The translations under genes and the position numbers were made by a program. This document shows positions 39,687 through 49,288 of a stretch of DNA of 64,000 nt, one piece after another. The stretch's first letter is position 1, and every line of letters starts with the position of its first letter. Under the pieces are notes generated by a model. The model ran no database searches, had not been told where the DNA came from, and was given only the letters and a program-made list of their open reading frames with translations. The stretch is taken from NCBI RefSeq assembly GCF_900105005.1, contig NZ_LT629748.1, positions 3,720,001-3,784,000 of the forward strand. The letters are read 5' to 3'. Source of the stretch: Halopseudomonas litoralis (GTDB lineage Bacteria; Pseudomonadota; Gammaproteobacteria; Pseudomonadales; Pseudomonadaceae).

Positions 39687-39736
39687 GCGCACTTAATGGG
39701 TGCGTGGAACAGCTGTCGCGCACCATATTGATGCGC
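39687..39736 (-). promoter_or_regulatory. Paired NtrC binding sites upstream of glnA
   Basis: Two palindromes: 39718-39736 (GCGCACCATATTGATGCGC, the stronger) and 39687-39704 (GCGCACTTAATGGGTGCG, weaker). Their centres are about 32 bases apart, three helical turns, and lie about 107 and 139 bases upstream of the predicted start. That is nearly the spacing of the E. coli glnAp2 enhancer. They sit close to the divergent thiI start. Confidence 0.8.
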
Positions 39737-39826
39737 TGAGCGGTTTTGCATGGCGCAAGCAGACTACCGCCAGCGCAGGTATACTGCGTCGCTTTTGCAC
39801 CGCTGACCCATATTGACCTGCCAATT

Positions 39827-41281
39827 ATGAAACTGATCATCAAGTTCTTCCCCGAAATCACTATCAAGTCTCGTCAGGTGCGCAAGCGCTTTGTTCAGCA
39901 ACTGAAAAAGAATCTGCGGGTATTACTGCCACAGATCGATCCCGGGGTCCGTATCACTGGCGACTGGGACAGCCTTGAACTCAGTGTGACGGACGATCCT
40001 GCGCTGCAGACACGGATTATCGAGCGTTTGCGTAACACGCCCGGTATTGCCCACTTCAATGAGGTGCACGAATACCCGCTCGGGCCGCTGGATGAACTGG
40101 CGCAGCTCTGCGTGGAGTGCTTCGGTGCGGAGCTGGATGGCAAGACCTTTGCCGTGCGCTGCAAGCGGGTGGGTCATCACCCGTTCAGCTCGACCGACGT
40201 CAATCGCCTTATCGGTAGCCGCTTGATGGAGCAGACCGGTGCGCTCGGAGTCTCCCTGCGCGAGCCCGAGGTACAGGTGCAGCTGGAGATTCGCAATCAG
40301 CGGGTGTTCCTGATTCAGGCGCGGCACGAGGGCATGGGTGGTTTCCCGCTGGGTACCATGGAGCCGGTCTTGAGCCTGATGTCCGGTGGTTTCGATTCCA
40401 CCGTGGCCAGCTATCAGATGTTGCAGCGCGGGCTGCTGCCGCATTTCGTGTTCTTCAACCTCGGCGGTCGTGCCCACGAGCTGGGCGTGCGTCAGGTCGC
40501 GCACCATCTGTGGGAGCGCTACGCTGCCAGCCATCGCCTGCGCTTCATCAGTGTGCCCTTCGAGGGCGTGGTGGCGGACATTCTGGAGAACGTGGAAAAC
40601 AGCCAGATGGGCGTGGTGCTCAAGCGCATGATGCTGCGCGCGGCCAATCGCGTCGCCTTTCGCCGCGGCTACCAGGCGCTGGTAACCGGCGAGGCCATCG
40701 CCCAGGTGTCCAGCCAGACCCTGCCGAACCTGGCGGTTATCGATCAGGCCAGCGAGCTGTTGGTGCTGCGCCCGCTGATCACCACCAGCAAGACCGAGAT
40801 CATCAGAACCGCCCGGCGCATCGGTACCGAGGCGTTCTCCGCCAGCATGCCCGAGTATTGCGGGGTGATTTCGGTCAGCCCGGATATCCACACCAATCCG
40901 GCCAAGGTCGCTGCTGCCGAAGCCGGCTTCAATTTCGCCCTGCTGGACGAGGCCGTGCTGCAGGCCACCCATACCGATTGCTGCGATCTGGAGCTGGATA
41001 TGGAAGGCTCCGAAGTAGAAGTGGTACAGCAGGCGCTGGCCGGGCAGGTGGTGCTGGATATCCGCCCGCCGGACGAGCAGGAAGCCCGCCCGCTGACGCT
41101 CGACGGCATCGAGGTGCAGGTCGTGCCTTTCTACCGGTTGAACAGTCGTTTCGCCGAGCTGGACCCGGGTCGGGCCTATCTTCTGTACTGCGAAAAAGGT
41201 GTAATGAGCCAACTGCATGCCCAGTATCTGCTGGACCGCGGGCATGACAACGTAAGAGTTCTGCGTCTATCGACCCCATGA
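39827..41281 (+). CDS. thiI: tRNA 4-thiouridine synthetase ThiI
   Basis: Makes s4U at tRNA position 8 and supplies sulfur for thiamine thiazole. 484 residues: ferredoxin-like and THUMP domains (about 60-165), PP-loop ATPase (LSLMSGGFDSTVASYQML, from about 180), and a C-terminal rhodanese domain (about 400-484) with catalytic C455 in LYCEKGVMS. C345 in PEYCGVISV is the partner cysteine of the known disulfide. Start at 39827 from the conserved MKLIIKFFPEITIKSRQVRKR. TATACT at 39780-39785 may be its -10 box. Confidence 0.96.
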   Translation: MKLIIKFFPEITIKSRQVRKRFVQQLKKNLRVLLPQIDPGVRITGDWDSLELSVTDDPALQTRIIERLRNTPGIAHFNEVHEYPLGPLDELAQLCVECFGAELDGKTFAVRCKRVGHHPFSSTDVNRLIGSRLMEQTGALGVSLREPEVQVQLEIRNQRVFLIQARHEGMGGFPLGTMEPVLSLMSGGFDSTVASYQMLQRGLLPHFVFFNLGGRAHELGVRQVAHHLWERYAASHRLRFISVPFEGVVADILENVENSQMGVVLKRMMLRAANRVAFRRGYQALVTGEAIAQVSSQTLPNLAVIDQASELLVLRPLITTSKTEIIRTARRIGTEAFSASMPEYCGVISVSPDIHTNPAKVAAAEAGFNFALLDEAVLQATHTDCCDLELDMEGSEVEVVQQALAGQVVLDIRPPDEQEARPLTLDGIEVQVVPFYRLNSRFAELDPGRAYLLYCEKGVMSQLHAQYLLDRGHDNVRVLRLSTP

Positions 41282-41318
41282 ATCTACCGGCGGTCGCGCA
41301 ATTTCGTTCAAAAAACAT

Positions 41319-41345
41319 ACACTGTCATGTCAGTGTCTGTATAAT
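41319..41345 (+). promoter_or_regulatory. typA promoter with overlapping palindrome
   Basis: A perfect -10 hexamer TATAAT at 41340-41345 lies 57 bases before the typA GTG. Just upstream, 41319-41336 reads ACACTG-N-CATG-N-CAGTGT, an inverted repeat in the -35/-10 spacer that could be an operator. No strong -35 is visible. Confidence 0.55.
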
Positions 41346-41402
41346 GCCGAACTCATTTTTTCAGTCAGCCGGCTGTTTGCCGCGCAATTCAGGACCTCCA
41401 CA

Positions 41403-43214
41403 GTGATCGAGAATCTCCGAAACATAGCCATTATCGCCCACGTCGACCACGGCAAGACCACGTTGGTGGATAAGCTGCTGCGTCTGTCCGGCACGCTGGA
41501 CCGCAAGGAGCTCGAGAACGAGCGCGTAATGGACAGTAACGACCAGGAAAAGGAACGTGGTATCACCATCCTGGCCAAGAACACCGCGCTGAAGTGGAAA
41601 GACTACGACATCAACATCGTTGACACCCCCGGCCACGCCGACTTCGGTGGTGAAGTCGAGCGCGTGATGAGCATGGTCGACTGCGTACTGTTGGTGGTCG
41701 ACTCCATCGACGGCCCCATGCCGCAGACCCGCTTCGTGACCCAGAAAGCCTTCCAGGCCGGCCTGAACCCGATCGTGGTAGTGAACAAGATCGACCGCCC
41801 GGGCGCGCGCCCTGATTGGGTTGTTGACCAGATCTTCGACCTGTTCGATAACCTGGGTGCCACCGAAGAGCAGCTGGACTTCCCGATCGTTTACGCCAGC
41901 GCCCTGAATGGCCTGTCCGGTCTCGACCACGAGGATCTGGCAGATAACATGGATGCGCTGTTCCAGGCCATCGTCGACCACGTGCCATCGCCCAGCGTTG
42001 ACCTGGACGGCCCGTTCCAGATGCAGATTTCCCAGCTGGACTACAACAGCTTCCTCGGTGTGATCGGCGTTGGCCGTATTGCCCGCGGCAAGGTCAAGAC
42101 CAACACCCCGGTGATCGCCATCGGCGCCGACGGCAAGAAGCGTCAGGGTCGTATCCTCAAGATCATGGGCCATTCCGGTCTGCAGCGTGTGGAAGTGGAA
42201 CAAGCCCAGGCCGGCGACATCGTCTGTGTCAGCGGCATGGATGAGCTGTACATCTCCGATACCCTGTGCGACATGAACAACGTCGAAGCGCTGCCGGCGC
42301 TGACCGTGGACGAGCCCACCGTATCCATGACCTTCCAGGTCAACGACTCGCCGTTCTGCGGCAAGGAAGGCAAGTTCGTCACCAGCCGCAACATCAAGGA
42401 GCGTCTGGAGAAGGAGCTGCTGCACAACGTAGCCCTGCGCGTCGAAGAAGGTGATTCGGCTGACAAGTTCAAGGTCTCCGGTCGTGGCGAGCTGCACCTG
42501 TCGGTACTGATCGAAACCATGCGCCGTGAAGGCTTCGAGCTGGCCGTTGGCCGTCCCGAAGTAGTCATCAAGGTAGTCGACGGCGAGAAGCAGGAGCCCT
42601 ACGAGAACGTCATCATCGACATCGAAGAGCAGCACCAGGGTGCGCTGATGGAACAGATGGGTCTGCGCAAAGGCGATCTGACCAATATGGCGCCCGATGG
42701 CAAGGGCCGTGTCCGTCTGGAATACACCATTCCAGCCCGTGGTCTGATCGGTTTCCGCAACAGCTTCCTGACCATGACCTCCGGTACCGGCATCCTGACC
42801 TCGACCTTCAGCCACTACGGCTCGATCAAGGGTGGCGACGTTGGCCATCGTCAGAACGGCGTACTGGTCTCCATGGCTACCGGCAAGGCACTGACCTACT
42901 CGCTGGAAACCCTGCAGAGCCGCGGCAAGCTGTTCCTCGAGCCTGGCCAGGAAGTGTACGAAGGTCAGCTGGCCGGCATCCACAGCCGTGATACTGACAT
43001 GGTGATCAACCCCACCAAGGGCAAAAAGCTCGACAACATGCGCGCCTCCGGCAAGGATGAAGTCATCGCCCTGGTACCGCCGATCAAGTTCAGCCTTGAG
43101 CAGGCACTGGAATTCATCGATGACGACGAGCTGGTCGAAGTAACGCCCAAGTCGATCCGTCTGCGCAAGAAGTTCCTGAACGAGACTGACCGCAAGCGCG
43201 CCAGCAAGAGCTGA
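41403..43214 (+). CDS. typA: Ribosome-associated GTPase TypA/BipA
   Basis: Translational GTPase of 603 residues that helps 50S assembly and stress responses. G1 AHVDHGKTT, switch I ERGITI, G3 [13 protein letters not shown]4 NKIDR, then domain II, EF-G-like domains III and V, and the unique C-terminal domain ([22 protein letters not shown]). The start codon is GTG ([11 protein letters not shown]). Monocistronic, ended by the strong hairpin at 43231. Confidence 0.97.
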   Translation: MIENLRNIAIIAHVDHGKTTLVDKLLRLSGTLDRKELENERVMDSNDQEKERGITILAKNTALKWKDYDINIVDTPGHADFGGEVERVMSMVDCVLLVVDSIDGPMPQTRFVTQKAFQAGLNPIVVVNKIDRPGARPDWVVDQIFDLFDNLGATEEQLDFPIVYASALNGLSGLDHEDLADNMDALFQAIVDHVPSPSVDLDGPFQMQISQLDYNSFLGVIGVGRIARGKVKTNTPVIAIGADGKKRQGRILKIMGHSGLQRVEVEQAQAGDIVCVSGMDELYISDTLCDMNNVEALPALTVDEPTVSMTFQVNDSPFCGKEGKFVTSRNIKERLEKELLHNVALRVEEGDSADKFKVSGRGELHLSVLIETMRREGFELAVGRPEVVIKVVDGEKQEPYENVIIDIEEQHQGALMEQMGLRKGDLTNMAPDGKGRVRLEYTIPARGLIGFRNSFLTMTSGTGILTSTFSHYGSIKGGDVGHRQNGVLVSMATGKALTYSLETLQSRGKLFLEPGQEVYEGQLAGIHSRDTDMVINPTKGKKLDNMRASGKDEVIALVPPIKFSLEQALEFIDDDELVEVTPKSIRLRKKFLNETDRKRASKS

Positions 43215-43230
43215 TTCTGAGCTGAAGCGT

Positions 43231-43270
43231 AAAAAACACCCCCGCAGGCAATGCTTGCGGGGGTGTTTTC
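43231..43270. terminator. Bidirectional terminator between typA and catalase
   Basis: Strong hairpin: AACACCCCCGCA pairs with TGCGGGGGTGTT around an 8-base loop region, flanked by A6 on the left and T4 on the right. It serves both convergent genes. Confidence 0.92.
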
Positions 43271-43291
43271 ATTTCCGGGAGTGGAATGGTC

Positions 43292-44788
43292 TCAGGATTC
43301 GCCCATTCCCGGAACGGGCTCGGAGGCAGCACCTGCTCGCACCCTCTCTTCGATCCGGCGACCTACGTCGGGGTCGACGCTCTTCCAATAGTCGAAGGCG
43401 CGCTCAAGTACCGGACTGCGCACCCCGCCGAGCAGGCTGCCAGCTACCTGTTCGACCAGCCCGTCGCGTTCCTGGTCATTGAATACCTCGCGCACCAGCG
43501 TGCCTGGCTGGCCGAAGTCATCGTCTTCGGCGTGCAGTTCGTAGGCGCTGCGTACCATATCGCCATCGGCTTCCCAACCATCTTCCATCTTGCCGGTGTC
43601 ATCGGCCCAGCTGCGGTCGCCGCTGTTGGGTGCGTACACCGGGGCATTGCCGCTGTGTTCGTACGTCATCTGGCCGTCGAACATATAGGTGTTGACCTGC
43701 ACCTTCGGGCGGTTGACCGGCAGCTGATGGAAATTGGTACCGATACGGTTGCGCTGGGCGTCGTTGTAGGCAAAGGCGCGACCCAGCAGCATCTTGTCCG
43801 GCGACAGGCCAATACCGGGTACGGTGTTGCCGGGCGAGAAGGCGGCCTGTTCAATTTCGGCGAAGAAGTTCTGCGGGTTGCGGTTGAGGGTCATCCGGCC
43901 GACCTTGATCAGCGGGTAATCCTTGTGTGACCAGATCTTGGTCAGGTCGAAGGGATTGAACCGATAGGTCCTGGCGTCGGCGTAGGGCATCACCTGTACC
44001 GACATCACCCAGCTCGGGTGCTCGCCTTTAGCGATAGCCTCGAACAGATCACGGCGATGATAATCCGCATCGATACCGGCCATCTCGGCGGCCTCGGGGT
44101 TGCTGAAGAACGCCATGCCCTGCTCGGTATGGAAGTGATACTTGACCCAGAAGCGTTCGCCGGCCGTGTTGATCCACATGTAGGTATGTGAGCCATAGCC
44201 GTTCATATGTCGCCAGGTGCGGGGCAGGCCGCGCGGGCCCATCAGGTAGGTCACCTGGTGTGCGGATTCGGGATTGTTGGTCCAGAAGTCCCACTGCATG
44301 TGGTTGTCGCGCAGACCGGAATCGGGCAGGCGTTTCTGGCTGCGAATGAAGTGGGGAAATTTCATCGGGTCACGCACGAAGAAGATCGGTGTGTTGTTAC
44401 CCACCAGATCGTAGTTGCCTTCGTCTGTGTAGAACTTCAGCGAAAAGCCGCGCACGTCCCGCCAGGTATCGGGGCTGCCCATTTCTCCGGCGACGGTGGA
44501 GAAGCGCGCCAGCATCTCGGTCTGGGCGCCATTCTGGAACATGGCGGCCTTGGTATAGGCGGAGACATCTTCGGTGGTTTCGAACACACCAAAGGCGCCG
44601 GCCCCCTTGGCGTGTGGCTGGCGCTCAGGCACTTTCTCACGGTTGAAATGGGCCATCTGCTCGAGAAAATGCACATCGTGAAGCATGATCGGGCCATTGG
44701 CGCCGATGGTCAGGGAATTGCGATCGCTGGGCGCCGGTGCGCCGGTACTCATGGTTGAGCCGGTCGCTGGCTTGTCTGTGTCACTCAT
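43292..44788 (-). CDS. Monofunctional haem catalase
   Basis: Decomposes hydrogen peroxide. 498 residues, small-subunit class. The distal His is in [15 protein letters not shown], the distal Asn in [15 protein letters not shown], and the proximal haem Tyr in [14 protein letters not shown]. No signal peptide, so cytoplasmic. The N-terminal 25 residues are Ser/Thr/Pro-rich. I cannot separate katA from katB by sequence alone and leave the symbol empty. No OxyR box identified. Confidence 0.96.
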   Translation of the reverse strand: MSDTDKPATGSTMSTGAPAPSDRNSLTIGANGPIMLHDVHFLEQMAHFNREKVPERQPHAKGAGAFGVFETTEDVSAYTKAAMFQNGAQTEMLARFSTVAGEMGSPDTWRDVRGFSLKFYTDEGNYDLVGNNTPIFFVRDPMKFPHFIRSQKRLPDSGLRDNHMQWDFWTNNPESAHQVTYLMGPRGLPRTWRHMNGYGSHTYMWINTAGERFWVKYHFHTEQGMAFFSNPEAAEMAGIDADYHRRDLFEAIAKGEHPSWVMSVQVMPYADARTYRFNPFDLTKIWSHKDYPLIKVGRMTLNRNPQNFFAEIEQAAFSPGNTVPGIGLSPDKMLLGRAFAYNDAQRNRIGTNFHQLPVNRPKVQVNTYMFDGQMTYEHSGNAPVYAPNSGDRSWADDTGKMEDGWEADGDMVRSAYELHAEDDDFGQPGTLVREVFNDQERDGLVEQVAGSLLGGVRSPVLERAFDYWKSVDPDVGRRIEERVRAGAASEPVPGMGES

Positions 44789-44884
44789 GGAGCATCCTCT
44801 TGGTCAGGCGTATGGGGAAACCTTTAGCGTCTGGCTTCTCGTCATTACTGTAGACCATATTGCCTGCTTGGGGAGCGGCACAGG

Positions 44885-45862
44885 TCAAAGCGCATCGCGC
44901 CCATGCGGCCGATCCAGATCCAGCAGCGGGCCAGCCGGTACTATGCCGGTCGGGTTGATGGTGGCGTGGCTGCGGTAATAGTGGTCCTTGATGTGCTGCA
45001 TGTTCACAGTCGCTGCCACACCGGGCCACTGGTACAGCTCGCGCACATAGGCCGACAGATTGGGGTAGTCCACAATGCGCTTGAGGTTGCATTTGAAATG
45101 GCCGTGGTACACCGGATCGAAGCGAATCAATGTGGTGAACAGGCGCCAGTCGGCTTCGGTCAGGGTGCTGCCCAGCAGGTAGCGCTGATCGGCCAGCCGC
45201 TGCTCCAACTCATCGAGCATACCGAACAGCGGCCAGAACGCCTGCTCGTAAGCTTCGGTGGTGGTGGCGAAGCCGGCTTTATAGACGCCGTTGTTGATGC
45301 AGTCATAGACACGCGCGTTGAGCTCATCGATCTGTGTGCGCAGCGCTTGTGGATAATAATCGCCCGGCTTGGCGCCGATACCGTCGAAGGCGCTGTTGAG
45401 CATGCGGATGATTTCAGCCGACTCGTTGTTGACGATCCGCTGCTGCCGCTTGTCCCATAACACCGGCACCGTGACTCGGCCGCTGTAATCGGGGTCATTG
45501 GCGGTATAGACCTGGTGCAGGTAATCAGCGCCATTCAACGGATCGGCAATGACGCCCGCGTCCGGCGCAAAGGTCCAGCCCTGTTCGCGCATCAGCGGGT
45601 TGACCACGGAAATGCTGATCATGTCTTCCAGACCCTTGAGCGAACGGAAGATCAGCGTGCGATGGGCCCAGGGGCAGGCCAGGGATACGTACAGATGGTA
45701 GCGGCCCGTCTCGGCCTGGAAGCCGCCGTCGCCAGTGGGGCCGGCGTTGCCATCGGCTGTGATCCAGTTGCGGTATTGCGCTTCAGTGCGGACGAAACGG
45801 CCCTGGGTGGAATCCGTGTCATACCATTTGTCGACCCATTGTCCATCGATAAGCAGACCCAT
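44885..45862 (-). CDS. Glutathionyl-hydroquinone reductase (Xi-class GST)
   Basis: Reduces glutathionyl-hydroquinones with glutathione; 325 residues. The active-site motif YVSLACPWAHRTLIF places the catalytic Cys at 63, and the pattern GRYHLYVSLACPWAHR is diagnostic of the YqjG/PcpF family. A GST_C-like helical domain follows (about 170-300). With gshA and gshB in this window it belongs to glutathione-based redox defence. It lies 96 bases from the catalase start, on the same strand. Confidence 0.94.
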   Translation of the reverse strand: MGLLIDGQWVDKWYDTDSTQGRFVRTEAQYRNWITADGNAGPTGDGGFQAETGRYHLYVSLACPWAHRTLIFRSLKGLEDMISISVVNPLMREQGWTFAPDAGVIADPLNGADYLHQVYTANDPDYSGRVTVPVLWDKRQQRIVNNESAEIIRMLNSAFDGIGAKPGDYYPQALRTQIDELNARVYDCINNGVYKAGFATTTEAYEQAFWPLFGMLDELEQRLADQRYLLGSTLTEADWRLFTTLIRFDPVYHGHFKCNLKRIVDYPNLSAYVRELYQWPGVAATVNMQHIKDHYYRSHATINPTGIVPAGPLLDLDRPHGRDAL

Positions 45863-46049
45863 GTTCTGTTCTCCTGTGAAGGGAATGAAAAGCTGCCCTT
45901 GTTGTAGACAAGCTTGATGGGTCCATGGTCTATCGATTCTGGGCTGATGTTAAGCGCAAAAACAGCCGCCAGCATATCTATTAATTAGATGTGTTGGCGG
46001 GTGCTGGGCAGGGCTTAAGTGGAGTGCGGATGCCGGAGCTGCGCTGGGA

Positions 46050-46670
46050 TCAGTCGTTCCAGCGGCCCGGCTCATAGGAAAATACCGGCAGCGACAGCGA
46101 CCAGCGGATGGCAGAAAGACGCAGGGCCAGGCCGAAGCTGAACGAGGCCAGCAGGGTGACGTCATGATTGACGCCCAGCTCCAGCAAACTCAGATACAGC
46201 AATGCCACCAGCAGCGAAACGCTGGCATACAGCTCCTTGCGCAATACCATTGGGGTGCGATTGCACAGCAGGTCGCGCAGGATGCCGCCGAAGATACCGG
46301 TGGTGATACCGGCCATGATGACCACCGGTGTTTCATAGTCCAGCCGCAACGCCACGTTGCAGCCGATCACGGTAAAGGCGATCAGCCCCATGGCGTCGAG
46401 GATCAGGAACAGTGAATGCAGACGATGCATGAATCGCGCAATCAGCATGGTCAGCAGGCCGGCGGAGATGGTCAGGTAGATATACATCGGGTGCTGGGTC
46501 CAGGTGACCGGATAGTTGCCCAGCAGCATGTCGCGGACCGTTCCGCCGCCCAGTGCAGTGATAAAGGCAATGAAGGCAACACCGAACATGTCCATGTTGC
46601 GCCGGCCTGCGGCAAGGGCGCCGGACATGGCTTCGGCGGTAATGGCTATCAGATAGACGTAAAGAAGCAC
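46050..46670 (-). CDS. TRIC/UPF0126 (YadS-type) membrane protein
   Basis: Seven-helix membrane protein of 206 residues, prokaryotic TRIC cation channel family. Two repeated glycine motifs, ALGGGTVRDMLLG and IFGGILRDLLCNRTP, mark the inverted pseudo-repeat. Start is the GTG at 46670, 7 bases after GAGGA; the frame stays open farther upstream, but that stretch is riboswitch RNA. The riboswitch suggests that the protein handles glycine or that its ion flux is needed when glycine is high. Confidence 0.87.
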   Translation of the reverse strand: MLLYVYLIAITAEAMSGALAAGRRNMDMFGVAFIAFITALGGGTVRDMLLGNYPVTWTQHPMYIYLTISAGLLTMLIARFMHRLHSLFLILDAMGLIAFTVIGCNVALRLDYETPVVIMAGITTGIFGGILRDLLCNRTPMVLRKELYASVSLLVALLYLSLLELGVNHDVTLLASFSFGLALRLSAIRWSLSLPVFSYEPGRWND

Positions 46671-46699
46671 ACAGGTATCCTCTGAACTGTGGCGCCTCT

Positions 46700-46915
46700 C
46701 CCCCTGTCCTTTTACCTGAGAGTTTACGCAGTCATCGACTGCTTGCCCCTTCGGTGGGTTGCCTGGCAACCGCTCTCCAGCTGGCGTTACGGTTGCGCCG
46801 AGCGCCATAGGTGGCGACTTGGGCTTCCGGATCTGATTCGCAGTAATGGGTACCTGAGCGATTATGGGAGTTTGCGCCTTCGGCGGAGGCTCAAGGCCTC
46901 TCTCTCCTGCGAGCG
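46700..46915 (-). promoter_or_regulatory. Tandem glycine riboswitch
   Basis: Minus-strand RNA with two glycine aptamers. Aptamer 1 (about 46915-46832) has GGAGAG, CGCCGAAGGCGCAA and CGCTCAGGTA. Aptamer 2 (about 46790-46700) has GGAGAG, CACCGAAGGGGCAA, AAACTCTCAGGTAAAA and GGACAG. These are the conserved core elements of the gcvT-type motif. The 3' end of aptamer 2 is 30 bases from the TRIC gene's GTG, so control may act on translation; the switching helix was not resolved. Confidence 0.93.
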
Positions 46916-47061
46916 GGCGATTATACAGAAAGCGCCCGGTATTGGTATCTTCGCCGGACCGCTTGTCGCGGACCGGCGATGCCCCGGCAAATTGGTTACA
47001 CTGAGCCTGCTAACACATCATCGCACTGCCGATGGGGTGACCTGACCAAGCGGAGTGGCCC

Positions 47062-47598
47062 ATGCACCAACAGATACTCGAGTTCTGGTTTGAGCAGCTC
47101 AAGCCGGCAATGTGGTGGAGGAAGGATGAACAGCTGGACCAGCAGATTCGCCAGCGCTTCGGTGCGCTGCACCGGCAGGCGGCCAACGCTGAGCTGTGGC
47201 AGTGGCGCACCACGGCGCAGGGCCGGCTGGCGGAGATCATTCTGCTGGATCAGTTTTCGCGCAACATGCACCGTGGTCTGCCCGAGTCTTTTGCCCATGA
47301 CGGCATGGCGCTGGTGCTGGCTCAGGAAGCCATTGCTGCCGGCGCCGATCTGGCGCTCCCGGTGGTGCAGCGCAGCTTCATGTACATGCCCTTCATGCAC
47401 AGTGAATCACTGGCGATCCATGAACGAGCGGTTGTCCTGTTCAGCACGCCCGGCATGGAGGACAACCTGGATTTCGAACTGCAGCATCGGGATATCCTGC
47501 AGCGCTTCGGCCGCTATCCGCATCGCAACAAGATACTGGGGCGAACGTCCACCGAGCAGGAGCGGGTCTTTCTGACCCAGCCGGGCTCATCATTCTGA
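47062..47598 (+). CDS. DUF924 family protein
   Basis: 178-residue cytoplasmic protein of the DUF924 family. The characteristic ILEFWFEQLKP.MWWRKD start, EIILLDQFSRNMHRG and FMYMPFMHSESLAIHERAV motifs are present. It has a TPR-like all-alpha fold and no known enzymatic function. The gene is divergent from the TRIC riboswitch. Confidence 0.88.
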   Translation: MHQQILEFWFEQLKPAMWWRKDEQLDQQIRQRFGALHRQAANAELWQWRTTAQGRLAEIILLDQFSRNMHRGLPESFAHDGMALVLAQEAIAAGADLALPVVQRSFMYMPFMHSESLAIHERAVVLFSTPGMEDNLDFELQHRDILQRFGRYPHRNKILGRTSTEQERVFLTQPGSSF

Positions 47599-47642
47599 GC
47601 GCATGAGTAGCTTATATAAATATGTCGTCGAGGAGTTTGTCC

Positions 47643-48602
47643 ATGCACTTCAATACCTTTAGTCCGGTGCTGCTGGCCGCAACGCTGATGGCGCTGGCCG
47701 GTTGCAGCAATCGCCAGGTGGATGCGCCAGCCGCTACCTCTGGAGCGAACCAGCCGTTTACCGCCGCGCTGAATTGCGGGCGCCTGCCGATCACGGCCAC
47801 GCAGCAGGGTGATGGCCTGCTGCTGAGTGCCGGTGATGATCAATGGGTACTGCGCCAGGCAATCAGCGCCTCCGGCGCGCGTTATGTCGCCGAGGGCGAG
47901 CCGGAAACCAGCCTGTGGTTCAAGGGGGAGCGGGCCTGGCTCGTGCTGCAGGGACAGGAGTATCCGCTGTGTACACCAACGGGGGCGATCATCGAGCCCT
48001 ACCGTGCCAGCGGTAATGAACCGTTCTGGTCGGTGACGCTGGATGGAGGACTGTTGAGACTGAAACGATTGAATGAAGGCGAGCTGGCTGCGCAGCCCTA
48101 TGTGGTGGATGACGCGCCCGGCCAGGTGAAGACCAGCGGCAACCCCGAGATCAGCATGCAGGCAACCGATCAGCTATGCCGGGACAGCATGAGCGGCATG
48201 CCTTATCCGCAGCGGGTGAGTGTCCAGGTGAACGGTACCACTTTGAGTGGTTGCGGTGGAGACCCGGCGCGGCTGCTGCAGGGCGGCGAGTGGGTGGTAG
48301 AGGATATCAATGGGGGCGGCATCACCGACCGTTCGCGGGTCACCCTGAATTTCGGGCGCAATGGCCAGGTGAATGGCCGTGCCTCCTGTAACAACTTCAT
48401 GGGAGAATACCGACTGACCGGGGAAGGGCTGTCCATCAGCGACCCGGCTACCACCCGCATGGCCTGCGCGCCGGCGCTGATGGAGCAGGAGCAGCGGGTG
48501 CTGCGCAACCTGAGAAATCTACAGGGCTTCGACTTCGATGATACCGGCGCCTTGTTGTTGCGCTCGGCTGATGGCTCGCTCAAGGCCCGTCTGGAACACT
48601 GA
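47643..48602 (+). CDS. META/HslJ-domain lipoprotein
   Basis: Predicted outer-membrane lipoprotein of 319 residues with lipobox LAGC (Cys near 21). A middle region (about 120-215) resembles the COG3650 membrane-associated domain (YRASGNEPFWSVTLDGG); the C-terminal 100 residues are a META domain (LNFGRNGQVNGRASCNNFMGEY; MACAPALMEQEQRVL). META proteins such as HslJ are linked to novobiocin resistance and envelope stress. Start at 47643, with AGGAG 7 bases before it. The next gene begins 20 bases after. Confidence 0.86.
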   Translation: MHFNTFSPVLLAATLMALAGCSNRQVDAPAATSGANQPFTAALNCGRLPITATQQGDGLLLSAGDDQWVLRQAISASGARYVAEGEPETSLWFKGERAWLVLQGQEYPLCTPTGAIIEPYRASGNEPFWSVTLDGGLLRLKRLNEGELAAQPYVVDDAPGQVKTSGNPEISMQATDQLCRDSMSGMPYPQRVSVQVNGTTLSGCGGDPARLLQGGEWVVEDINGGGITDRSRVTLNFGRNGQVNGRASCNNFMGEYRLTGEGLSISDPATTRMACAPALMEQEQRVLRNLRNLQGFDFDDTGALLLRSADGSLKARLEH

Positions 48603-48622
48603 TAACAATCAAGGAGATCTAC

Positions 48623-49204
48623 ATGCTGGTGTTGATACTGGGTTTGCTGCTGTTTCTGGGGATACATTCCGTTCGACTGTTCGCCGCCGACTGGCGCGTG
48701 GCCCAGATCGACCACCGTGGTCTGCTGGCCTGGAAAGGACTCTATTCGATTCTGGCACTGGTCGGCCTGCTGTTGATCATCTGGGGCTACGGCCAGGCGC
48801 GGCTGACGCCGACCTGGCTATGGGTATCGCCGGTATGGACCCGCCATCTGGCGGCATTGCTGACCATTCCGGCATTCATCCTGCTGGCGGCTACCTATGT
48901 TCCTGGCACACGAATCAAGGCGCGGGTCGGTCATCCCATGCTGCTCGGCGTGAAATTCTGGGCTATCGCTCACCTGATCGCCAATGGCACGCTCGCCGAT
49001 CTGCTGCTGTTCGGTGGTTTCCTTGCCTGGGCGGTGGCGCTCTACGTGGTATCGCGTCGGCGTGATCGCCTGGCCGGTATACGCTACCCGGCGGTCGGCT
49101 TCAGTCGGGATATGATTGCCATTGTGGTCGGGCTGGTGGCCTGGGTGGTCTTTGCCCTGTGGCTGCATGGCCTGCTGATCGGTGTCCGTCCCTTCGGTGG
49201 CTGA
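48623..49204 (+). CDS. NnrU-family membrane protein
   Basis: Inner-membrane protein of 193 residues with about five or six hydrophobic helices. NnrU hallmarks: GIHSVRLFAADWR, VTLVWTRHLA-like helix start, TRIKARVGHPMLLGVKFWAIAHLIANG. NnrU was linked to nitric oxide metabolism in denitrifiers, but no denitrification genes lie nearby, so the role here is open. GGAG precedes the ATG. Confidence 0.88.
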   Translation: MLVLILGLLLFLGIHSVRLFAADWRVAQIDHRGLLAWKGLYSILALVGLLLIIWGYGQARLTPTWLWVSPVWTRHLAALLTIPAFILLAATYVPGTRIKARVGHPMLLGVKFWAIAHLIANGTLADLLLFGGFLAWAVALYVVSRRRDRLAGIRYPAVGFSRDMIAIVVGLVAWVVFALWLHGLLIGVRPFGG

Positions 49205-49288
49205 TCCACGCGCCGCTCAATCGGTGGCAGCGCTGCTGCCATCTTCTCATGTCGGCAGCGTTGAGACTGCCAACCGGGAGTATCCATC

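Noticed and set aside
41361..42983. A 540-codon frame opposite typA
   Set aside because: Antisense shadow of a strongly codon-biased gene; no protein features.
46671..46808. Upstream extension of the TRIC-family reading frame
   Set aside because: The 46 extra codons coincide with the second glycine aptamer, and the GTG at 46670 has a proper ribosome binding site.
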